64,000 nt of DNA, taken from positions 124,001 through 188,000 of the forward strand of contig JAFQVV010000026.1 in NCBI GenBank assembly GCA_017407835.1, written 5' to 3'. The first letter of the stretch is position 1. Each line of letters begins with the position of its first letter. Positions 53,408 through 60,565 of the stretch are shown in pieces. The stretch is from Clostridia bacterium (lineage in GTDB: Bacteria; Bacillota; Clostridia; Oscillospirales; CAG-272). Under the pieces are notes generated by a model. It was not told the origin of the DNA and did not search any database. It saw only the letters and a list, made by a program, of their open reading frames with translations. Both the position numbers and the translations under genes were made by a program.

Positions 53408-54565
53408 TTATGCTTTTGTAAAATAAGCTTCAATCTCGGTGCGTTTTGTGGGCAGCTTGCCGCGAACCATCTCATCGGTTCCACCACCTTTGCCGCCGAG
53501 TGTGCTGTGCATGGCAGCACAGAGCTGACGGCTGTTGTGCAGATTGCTGCCAAGGACATAGGTGTATCCGATTTCATCATCTCCGGATAAGGCGAGGACG
53601 GTGTCAGTACGAGTAAGCGCGGCATTGACCAAAAATCGAAGGGAGTCAGCGGAAAACAGCGGCTCGAAGATGAGCACAGTCTGCCCGGACGATGTGTCAA
53701 TTGCCTGAACATGCATATCGATCAAACGATTGCAAAGCGCGGTTTGTTTGGCTTTGTGTGCACCGATTTCATTTTCCAGACGTGATACGGCTTCAAGCAC
53801 ACCGTTTTGTTTGACCGAGAGGGAAGCGGCGATAGAAGAAACAGCTTCATACCGCTCGCGGTAATCCCGGAGGGCATCCAGTCCGCAGAGCATATGGATG
53901 CGGATACCACCCTTATAATGGATAAAATCCAATAATTTGATGATGCCGATCTGTCCCGTGCGCGCAAGATGCGGAGCACAGCAGGCACAACGATCAACCG
54001 AGCCGTTTTCCCCAATGGATACAATGCGCACATTTTCGGTCAAATCAAGCTTGCTTCGATATTCCAGCGCCGCAAGTTGCTCTTGTGCGGGATAGTCGAT
54101 GGATATGGGGAGATTTTGGGCAATGATTTCGTTCGCCATCGTCTCAATTCGATCAAGCTGTTCACGGGTAAGCGTGCCGTCGAGGTCAAGTGTGACATCC
54201 TCATGTCCCATGTGAAATCCGATATTGTTCAGCCTATGCTCACGCCAAATCAGACCGGAGATGATATGCTCTCCCGAGTGGTTTTGCATACGGCGCAGAC
54301 GCAAATCTGCATCAATACACCCTTCGACGGTTGCACCAATCGTTAGGGGCGCATCCACGCAGTGCCACAGTTCACCTTTCTCTTCGTATATTCCGCGGAG
54401 CGGAAGGCCGTCCAGCGTTCCGCTGTCGGCTGCCTGCCCACCGCCGCCGGGGAAAAACGCCGATTGGTTAAGCAAAACAGCCCATTCGTCATTGTGCGGA
54501 ATACAGTTCAGCACGACGGCCGAAAATGTCAAGCAGTCTCCATGATCATAAAGTCGAGTTGTCAT
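53408..54565 (-). CDS. AlaX-type alanyl-tRNA editing protein with DHHA1 domain
   Basis: The 385-residue protein clears misacylated alanyl-tRNA (Ser or Gly). The editing zinc site is seen as NHSGEHIISG (about 94-103) and CACCAPHLAR (about 190-199); a coiled region follows and the C-terminal DHHA1 domain ends in TLGGKGGGTDEMVRG (about 358-372). No aminoacylation domain is present, so it is a free editing factor. It starts three bases after the upstream gene. Confidence 0.9.
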   Translation of the reverse strand: MTTRLYDHGDCLTFSAVVLNCIPHNDEWAVLLNQSAFFPGGGGQAADSGTLDGLPLRGIYEEKGELWHCVDAPLTIGATVEGCIDADLRLRRMQNHSGEHIISGLIWREHRLNNIGFHMGHEDVTLDLDGTLTREQLDRIETMANEIIAQNLPISIDYPAQEQLAALEYRSKLDLTENVRIVSIGENGSVDRCACCAPHLARTGQIGIIKLLDFIHYKGGIRIHMLCGLDALRDYRERYEAVSSIAASLSVKQNGVLEAVSRLENEIGAHKAKQTALCNRLIDMHVQAIDTSSGQTVLIFEPLFSADSLRFLVNAALTRTDTVLALSGDDEIGYTYVLGSNLHNSRQLCAAMHSTLGGKGGGTDEMVRGKLPTKRTEIEAYFTKA

Positions 54566-54568
54566 TGT

Positions 54569-54988
54569 TTATTTCCTTCCAAAGAAAACACACATATTGA
54601 AAGTCTTGCTGCATCGCGGACAGCGTACCGAATGTTCTCCGCGGCGGCGGGGCAGACGGAGCACAGCACGGCAATGCGGACACTTGTGATAGACGTGTGT
54701 GCGGCAGTCACGAATGCGGTCGCGCAAGAGCTTGAAAAAATCAAGAAATTTTTTTCGAATTCGCAAAAACGCATCATTTTCACGGCGCCGCGCCGCAATG
54801 TTGCGCGAAAAGCATCGGTAGAACATCCAGATAACATCGGCGGTCATCAGCACGGAGAAGAGCGGCCATCCCGAGACGATCTGAAGAACCAACAGCACGA
54901 TGTAAGCAATCAAAAGTGCCGTGCCGAGCTGATCGTTGCCGTAACGACCATACATAAATTGCAGAAGCTTTTGCTTGAATTTTTCCAT
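54569..54988 (-). CDS. Small membrane protein with C-terminal zinc ribbon
   Basis: The 139-residue protein has two membrane segments (about 24-41 and 44-60), a basic helical stretch and a C-terminal zinc ribbon, CPHCRAVLRLP ... CPRCSKTF (about 105-131). The family is not one I can name. It is co-transcribed with the AlaX-type gene (three-base gap). A role in sensing or binding metal or RNA at the membrane is guesswork. Confidence 0.6.
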   Translation of the reverse strand: MEKFKQKLLQFMYGRYGNDQLGTALLIAYIVLLVLQIVSGWPLFSVLMTADVIWMFYRCFSRNIAARRRENDAFLRIRKKFLDFFKLLRDRIRDCRTHVYHKCPHCRAVLRLPRRRGEHSVRCPRCSKTFNMCVFFGRK

Positions 54989-55169
54989 AATAAAACACTT
55001 TCCGGGGAATCCCTTTTGATTACTCCTTAGTATAGCACAGGCGTTGGAGGAAAAAGAAAACGAAAAGAAACATTTTTTTTGAACAATTGGAAACTTTTTC
55101 GAACATTCTTATTATACCATAGTTTTTCTGTTCGTTCAAGCACTCATTCGCCGAATTGCGGGAATACCC

Positions 55170-55214
55170 AAAGAAGCACCATCCGCAGATAAGCTCTGCG
55201 GATGGTGCTTCTTT
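55170..55214 (-). terminator. Terminator of the acyl ligase/acyl carrier protein operon
   Basis: AAAGAAGCACCATCCGCAGA and its exact complement around a five-base loop, 20-base stem. Confidence 0.85.
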
Positions 55215-55234
55215 GGTGGTGAGATATTGGTGGC

Positions 55235-55459
55235 TCAAGCAAGTGCTTCGAGGTAGGTAACAACATCACCGACCGAGATGAATTTGTGAATTTCCTCGTC
55301 ATTGATTTCAATATTGAAGCGCTCCTCGCACAACAGAACAAGGTCAGCCAATTCCAACGAATTGATGCCGAGGTCATTGACCAACTCGGCCTCCAGGGTG
55401 ATATCTTCTGCATCAATTTGCAGTTCTTCGATCAGCAAAGTTTTAATCTGTTCAAACAT
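55235..55459 (-). CDS. acpP: Acyl carrier protein
   Basis: The 74-residue protein has the acyl carrier protein fold. The phosphopantetheine attachment serine is in LGINSLELADL (about residues 33-43), with Asn in place of the usual Asp before Ser. It follows an acyl ligase gene by 94 bases in the same direction, and no fatty-acid synthase gene is near. It is therefore likely a dedicated carrier loaded by that ligase. ATG 55459 is used; the longer frame has no ribosome site. Confidence 0.9.
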   Translation of the reverse strand: MFEQIKTLLIEELQIDAEDITLEAELVNDLGINSLELADLVLLCEERFNIEINDEEIHKFISVGDVVTYLEALA

Positions 55460-55553
55460 GATTGAGTCCTCTTTCTCCGGTGGCAGGTGAATTTGATTGA
55501 ACGGCAGATGCGCCCCGGCGGCATCTGCTTTATTTAACTGCACGGGGCAGTAA

Positions 55554-57260
55554 TTATTTCACTTTGAATCGCTGAATCTTGCGGGAGGTGTTGCGCTCGA
55601 ATTTTTCTTCGCGCAGCTCGATCTCGCGGATCTGCTTGAAGGACGGGAGCTTCTTGTTGATCTCGTTCACTTCAGCCTTGATCTGCGCGTAGATTTCGTC
55701 CTTGGCCTTCTCGCCGAAATACTCAGCGTTGGGAACGATCAGAGCGGTGATGGTCAGATCCTTACTCTCGTTTTCGCGGGCAAGCACCACGACCTCTTCC
55801 ACCGAATCCAGCGGCATCAGATATTCTTCCAACTCCTCGGGGAAAACATTCTTGCCGTTGGAGAGAATAATAACATTCTTTTTGCGGCCCGTGATATAGA
55901 TGTACCCATCTTTATCCATATAACCGATATCTCCCGTGCGGAACCAGCCGTCCTCGGTGAAGACCTCGGCGGTGGCCTCGGGATTGCGGTAGTAGCCCAT
56001 CATGACATTGTCGCCCTTGACTAAGATCTCGCCGGTCTCCTCTTCCTCGGCCTTGTCGATCTTGACCTGACAACCTCGAACGGGAGTACCCACCGAGTGG
56101 AAACGAATCTTACCGGGGGAATTGACCGCAACCAGAGGTGCACATTCGGTAATGCCGTAGCCTTCCAGCACAGTGACACCGAATGCGTAAAAATCCTTAA
56201 TGAGCTCGGGGGAGAGCGGAGCGCCGCCGCAGACGATGCTCTTCAGCTCGCCGCCGAAGGCCTCAAGCACCTGACTGAAGATCTGGCGGCGTCGGTCAAT
56301 GCCGATTGCCAGCAGGGCGCTGCTGATCTTCATACCGGTGCGGAGCCGATTCTCCATGCCGTTTCTGCGCACCGTGTCCCAGATCTTTCTGTGCATGGTT
56401 TCCACATAGAGCGGAACCAGTGCCAGGGCATTGGGTTTACCGTCCTTAAAGTTGCGCATCACGTGCTTGAGCGAGTCATTGATGAGCACATGGCCGCCGA
56501 TGTTGATCATGGCCAGATGTCCGCAGGTCATTTCGTAGGAATGGTGAGGAGGAAGAACTGAAACAAAGTAGTTGTTATCATCGTAAGACATGGAGAGACA
56601 GGAAGCATTGGTGGCGGCAGTCAGGTTCTTGTGAGAGAGCATGACACCCTTGCTTGTACCGGTTGTGCCCGAGGTGAAGAGCAGGGCAGCCATCTTTTCC
56701 ATGTCGATCTCATAATCGAGATAAGTGGTGACACCGCGATCCAGAGCGGTTTTTCCTTCCGCCAGCATATCGGCAAAGGAAACGGTCTTGTCGGTGGTGA
56801 CAGTCTCGGTTTCGGGATGGATCGGGATAAATGCGCGCACACGGGGAAGCTGATCGGCACAGGCGGCGATCTTGCCGTTCAGTGCCTCGGTGTAGACGAT
56901 AGCCTCTACCTCTGCCAGCTCAAGGAATGCCACGATTTGCTCGATTGCCAATTCCTTGTCGATGGGCACAATATAGCCGCCGCCGTTGACGGTGGCGAAG
57001 TATGTACAGATATAGTGGGGATGTGTGTCACCCATGACGGCAATCGGACGCCCCATCAGGCCGTGCTCGGCCAAGGCGGTACCGAATGCATTCATTTCTT
57101 CCCAAAGCTGATTATATGAGTATTCGACGAAGGTGTCACCTTTTTTGTACTTGTACAGATACTGATCGCCGAACTTTTCGGCACTGGAGAGAACGAGATG
57201 CCGCAGATCGGTAATCACTTTCGGGGGTTTGGCTCCCTTGAGGTTGTTGATCATTTTCAA
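55554..57260 (-). CDS. AMP-dependent acyl-CoA/acyl-ACP ligase
   Basis: The 568-residue adenylating enzyme has the P-loop-like LLFTSGTTGTSKGVMLSHKN (about 189-208), GYGITECAP (about 358-366), the hinge FRTGDIGYMDKDGYIYITGR (about 432-451) and the catalytic Lys region NTSRKIQRFKVK at the end. It activates a fatty acid as acyl-AMP and transfers it to CoA or, given the downstream gene, to acyl carrier protein. The start is either TTG 57260 (12 bases after AGGAGG) or ATG 57254. A consensus promoter precedes it. Confidence 0.9.
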   Translation of the reverse strand: MKMINNLKGAKPPKVITDLRHLVLSSAEKFGDQYLYKYKKGDTFVEYSYNQLWEEMNAFGTALAEHGLMGRPIAVMGDTHPHYICTYFATVNGGGYIVPIDKELAIEQIVAFLELAEVEAIVYTEALNGKIAACADQLPRVRAFIPIHPETETVTTDKTVSFADMLAEGKTALDRGVTTYLDYEIDMEKMAALLFTSGTTGTSKGVMLSHKNLTAATNASCLSMSYDDNNYFVSVLPPHHSYEMTCGHLAMINIGGHVLINDSLKHVMRNFKDGKPNALALVPLYVETMHRKIWDTVRRNGMENRLRTGMKISSALLAIGIDRRRQIFSQVLEAFGGELKSIVCGGAPLSPELIKDFYAFGVTVLEGYGITECAPLVAVNSPGKIRFHSVGTPVRGCQVKIDKAEEEETGEILVKGDNVMMGYYRNPEATAEVFTEDGWFRTGDIGYMDKDGYIYITGRKKNVIILSNGKNVFPEELEEYLMPLDSVEEVVVLARENESKDLTITALIVPNAEYFGEKAKDEIYAQIKAEVNEINKKLPSFKQIREIELREEKFERNTSRKIQRFKVK

Positions 57261-57310
57261 TGTAATCTATTTCCTCCTTTGCGCAGATGCCGCTGTACAC
57301 GATTATCTCT

Positions 57311-57339
57311 ATTATATAAAAAAATCAAGGGTTTGTCAA
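57311..57339 (-). promoter_or_regulatory. Consensus sigma-A promoter of the acyl ligase/acpP operon
   Basis: Minus strand: TTGACA (57339-57334), 17-base spacer, TATAAT (57316-57311), an exact consensus. Confidence 0.8.
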
Positions 57340-57460
57340 GCATATAATAAAAATCTTGCCTATCAAGCGCGGAAAAAGATTTTTTCGCAGCAGAAAAATG
57401 GAGGCGATTTTCATTATTTGCCATGCTTCCGGTGAAAATGCAAATGTAGTCATCAATTCG

Positions 57461-57496
57461 AAAAAAGCGACAAGTACATACATACTTGTCGCTTTT
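57461..57496 (-). terminator. Terminator of tRNA-Leu
   Basis: AAAAAGCGACAAGTA / TACTTGTCGCTTTTT directly after the encoded CCA, T run on the minus strand. Confidence 0.8.
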
Positions 57497-57583
57497 TGGT
57501 GCCGGTGGCGGGGGTCGAACCCGCACGGTATCGCTACCACTGGATTTTGAGTCCAGCACGTCTGCCAATTCCATCACACCGGC
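57497..57583 (-). tRNA. tRNA-Leu (anticodon CAA)
   Basis: Minus strand: acceptor GCCGGTG/CACCGGC, anticodon arm CTGGA-CTCAAAA-TCCAG with CAA, long variable arm, T arm GCGGGTTCGACCCCCGC, discriminator A and encoded CCA. Confidence 0.95.
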
Positions 57584-57596
57584 GCATAACAATAGT

Positions 57597-57625
57597 ATTA
57601 TATCATATGTTTCTTTGATTTGCAA
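57597..57625 (-). promoter_or_regulatory. Sigma-A promoter of tRNA-Leu
   Basis: Minus strand: TTGCAA (57625-57620), 17-base spacer, TATAAT (57602-57597). Confidence 0.75.
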
Positions 57626-57642
57626 GGGGTTTGAAAAAAATT

Positions 57643-57682
57643 CCGAGCCAAAAAGGGGAATTTTTTGCCCTTTTTGGCTCGG
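57643..57682 (-). terminator. Terminator of the sodium/solute symporter gene
   Basis: CCGAGCCAAAAAGGG / CCCTTTTTGGCTCGG, 15-base stem, followed on the minus strand by AATTTTTTTC. It partly overlaps the next promoter's upstream side. Confidence 0.8.
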
Positions 57683-57688
57683 ATAGAC

Positions 57689-59197
57689 TTATTCGTGATT
57701 GCCAAGCGATTGTTTTTGCGAAACAACCGAGGGTACATTGTAGCAAGCAAACGCATCTTCGACATACTCGCTCTTCATCTTTGGAGTGACAAGACTGATC
57801 AGCGGCACAATGACGAAGGAAGAAAGAATGGCAATTGCGCCGCACACGGTGGGATCCATCCAGCCGAATACGGTGTTGGCAGATACAAAGCCCACACCGA
57901 AAATCATGGTTGCCCAAACACTGATTTTGGTTGTCCGCTTCCAGAAGAGACCGAAAAGGAAGGGACCGAGGAATGCGCCGGCAAGTGCCCCCCAGGAAAT
58001 CGACATCAGCGAGGTGATGAGACTGTTGGGGCGGATGGCAATCAGCACGGAAAGAACGATAAAGCAGGCACAGAGGGCTTTAATTGCGCGTTTTTGCGCT
58101 TTTGGGGAAAGCTTGTTCGGGAAAATACCGCCGATAAAATCAATGACAAAGGTAGAGGAAGAGGTCAGCACCAGTGAAGAGAGCGTTGACATCGAGGCAG
58201 ACATCACCAACAGCAGAACCACGCCCATCAGTGCATCGGGGAGTGCATCGGCCAGCATTGTCGGGACAATTTCATCAAAGGCGATGGTATCCGCATGATA
58301 ATAAAGTCGACCGAATCCGCCCATAAAATAGGATCCGCCGGCAATGATCAGCGCGAATATGGTGGAAATTACCGTACCTGTTTTGATGGAAGCTTCATTT
58401 TTGATGGCGTAAAATTTTGCTACCATCTGCGGCAGTCCCCAAGTGCCGATTGATGTAAGCACAAGTACAGAAAGCAGCTGCAGCGGCTTGGGACCGAACA
58501 TCGATGCGTACGCGCCGTTCAGCGCAGGGGTGTCACTGGCTGGGATCTGCGAGAGTGCTTCAATTGCAGAGCTGAAGCCACCCTGACCGTTGAGAACACC
58601 GCGCAGAATGAGGACAATGCCCACCAGCATAATAAAGCCTTGAATCAAATCGTTGACTGCCGTTGCCATATATCCGCCGACAATCACATAAATTCCGGTG
58701 ATCACAGCCATGCCGATCATCACGGCAGAGAAGGGAATGTCAAACGAAAGGGCGAACAACCCGGAAAGCCCTTTGTAGACCGAAGCGGAATAGGGAACGA
58801 GGAAAACAAACACCAATACCGATGCGGCGATTTTTAAGGCACGGCTGTCGTAGCGGCGTCCGAAGAACTCGGGCATGGTTGCCGAGCCGAGATGCTTTGT
58901 CATAATCCGTGTTCGACGGCCGAGCACAACCCATGCAAGCAGAGAGCCGAGCAGGGCATTGCCAATGCCGATCCAAGCGGCGCTGATGCCGAAATTCCAG
59001 CCGAACTGTCCTGCGTAGCCGACAAAAACGACTGCGGAAAAATAGGAAGTTCCGTATGCAAATGCCGTCAGCCAAGGACCGACACTGCGTCCGCCGAGGA
59101 CAAAATCTCCGACGCTGACGTTTCGTTTCGAACAAACAATTCCCACCGTAATCGTCACGGCAAAGAAAAGCACAAGAAGTAGAATTTTGATGAGCAT
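57689..59197 (-). CDS. Sodium:solute symporter (SSS family, PutP/PanF-like)
   Basis: The 502-residue protein has about 13 membrane segments. FVLGGRSVGPWLTAFAYGTS (about 32-51) and the AATMPEFFGRRY-like LGSATMPEFFGRRYDSRALK (about 103-122) are SSS marks, followed by ISWGALAGAFLGPFLFGLFW (about 418-437). Substrate (proline, pantothenate, sugar or other) is not decidable; the close resemblance of the N-terminal part to PutP makes an amino acid a fair guess. It has a consensus promoter. Confidence 0.88.
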   Translation of the reverse strand: MLIKILLLVLFFAVTITVGIVCSKRNVSVGDFVLGGRSVGPWLTAFAYGTSYFSAVVFVGYAGQFGWNFGISAAWIGIGNALLGSLLAWVVLGRRTRIMTKHLGSATMPEFFGRRYDSRALKIAASVLVFVFLVPYSASVYKGLSGLFALSFDIPFSAVMIGMAVITGIYVIVGGYMATAVNDLIQGFIMLVGIVLILRGVLNGQGGFSSAIEALSQIPASDTPALNGAYASMFGPKPLQLLSVLVLTSIGTWGLPQMVAKFYAIKNEASIKTGTVISTIFALIIAGGSYFMGGFGRLYYHADTIAFDEIVPTMLADALPDALMGVVLLLVMSASMSTLSSLVLTSSSTFVIDFIGGIFPNKLSPKAQKRAIKALCACFIVLSVLIAIRPNSLITSLMSISWGALAGAFLGPFLFGLFWKRTTKISVWATMIFGVGFVSANTVFGWMDPTVCGAIAILSSFVIVPLISLVTPKMKSEYVEDAFACYNVPSVVSQKQSLGNHE

Positions 59198-59226
59198 AGA
59201 AATATCCTTTCTGGGGAATTTCTCCT

Positions 59227-59255
59227 ATTATACATCAAAAAATTTCATTTGTCAA
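59227..59255 (-). promoter_or_regulatory. Consensus sigma-A promoter of the symporter gene
   Basis: Minus strand: TTGACA (59255-59250), 17-base spacer, TATAAT (59232-59227). Confidence 0.8.
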
Positions 59256-59282
59256 CAATATTTGAGCGCAGAATGATTCAAA

Positions 59283-60326
59283 TTATTCATCGGACAATGC
59301 TTCTAACCATGCGTCACGCATTAGCAAAGCCGCTCCGCGGGCGGCTTGCCCGAGCAAGTTGTCGGCGCGCGCGATAGCCGGCAGGGGAATGCTTCGTTCG
59401 GTGTTCATTTGTTCCAGGCGATGTACGATGCTCTGCATAAAGCTGTCGTCAAGCGAAAGCAGAGAGGATTCGAGCAGAATTTCTTCGGGATCGGTGGCGG
59501 CGATGAGACTGTAGAGTGCGATGGCAACGGCGGCGGCTTGTTCTGTCTTATCCGTGAGACTGACCAGAGCTTGATCCAGCGTGAAATTCGTCCCTACCGT
59601 GATTTCACCAAACCGCCCCGCACAACTGTGTTTGCCGAGAACGGGGATCCCGTCCAAAATCAGCACGCCGCTGACAGGACGGTTCAGGGAGAGCCAAAGT
59701 CTTGTGCCTGTATGCGGTCTTGGGATTCGACGGAGCGCGGCGAGCGATGCGGCACGAATGTCTTCAATCAATTCAATATGGAGCGCAGGGAAGATTGCTT
59801 TTAGCAAATTCATCGGGCGCATAGGCCCCAGCTCGGAGAGACGTGTTCCGCGAATGCGGTCTGCTTGCGCATCGTAGGCGCCGGGCATAAGCACGGTCAT
59901 GCCCAGACAAAACTGCGGGTCAGTGACTGTTTTACGATATAGCCCCATATTCTTGAGAAAGAAAAGCAAATTTTCCTCGCAGAACATGCCTTCGTCATAG
60001 CGGTAAACCGCATCATCGATAATCTGCAGGGATAAATCAAGGACGCAAAGACGAAAGTTGAGTGCTGTCATATCCAGCAGCAGCATATGCCATCGCTTGT
60101 CGCAGGCGGCCAATCTTGCCTTTCGACCTGCCGTGATCTCGTCATTTTTTGCCTGTGTAAGCACGCCGAGTTGCGCGAGTTTGTCAATTACTTTTCCGAC
60201 CGTCATCAGACTCAATCCGGTGTGTGCGGCAATTTTGGCGCGGCTGGTTTTTCCCGCATCGGCGATGGCAGAAAAAACTGCGTTGGTGTTTTCCCATTTT
60301 ATCGTGTGTGCGCTGTTGTTTTCCAT
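59283..60326 (-). CDS. ROK-family transcriptional regulator
   Basis: The 347-residue protein has an N-terminal winged helix (about 10-65; TSRAKIAAHTGLSLMTVGKV) and a ROK-type sugar-kinase-like domain. The kinase part lacks the typical DxGxT phosphate loop at its start (ALNFRLCVLDLSL) and the CxCGxxGC zinc motif, so it is probably a regulator without kinase activity. It lies upstream of the symporter in the same direction and may control it. Confidence 0.75.
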   Translation of the reverse strand: MENNSAHTIKWENTNAVFSAIADAGKTSRAKIAAHTGLSLMTVGKVIDKLAQLGVLTQAKNDEITAGRKARLAACDKRWHMLLLDMTALNFRLCVLDLSLQIIDDAVYRYDEGMFCEENLLFFLKNMGLYRKTVTDPQFCLGMTVLMPGAYDAQADRIRGTRLSELGPMRPMNLLKAIFPALHIELIEDIRAASLAALRRIPRPHTGTRLWLSLNRPVSGVLILDGIPVLGKHSCAGRFGEITVGTNFTLDQALVSLTDKTEQAAAVAIALYSLIAATDPEEILLESSLLSLDDSFMQSIVHRLEQMNTERSIPLPAIARADNLLGQAARGAALLMRDAWLEALSDE

Positions 60327-60361
60327 GGCGTCCTCCCCCGATTGAAGGTGAATATACCAAT

Positions 60362-60390
60362 ATTATACAATAGAATTTTCAAAATAGCAA
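60362..60390 (-). promoter_or_regulatory. Sigma-A promoter of the ROK gene
   Basis: Minus strand: TTGCTA (60390-60385), 17-base spacer, TATAAT (60367-60362). Confidence 0.7.
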
Positions 60391-60478
60391 GAGAGGAGCA
60401 GGATTTTCTGCGCTTCACGTCGAATCCGATGCAATTGCTGCATACGATTTTCTCCGTGCGAATTTTTCTTCCATCCTC

Positions 60479-60507
60479 TTGCGAAAGAAACGGATTTGCA
60501 GTATAAT
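60479..60507 (+). promoter_or_regulatory. Sigma-A promoter of pcrA
   Basis: TTGCGA (60479-60484), 17-base spacer, TATAAT (60502-60507). Confidence 0.7.
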
Positions 60508-60565
60508 AGAATAAAGATACCGCTATGCCCGTCAAGCGGAAAAATAAACTGTCGGGGGATAGATT

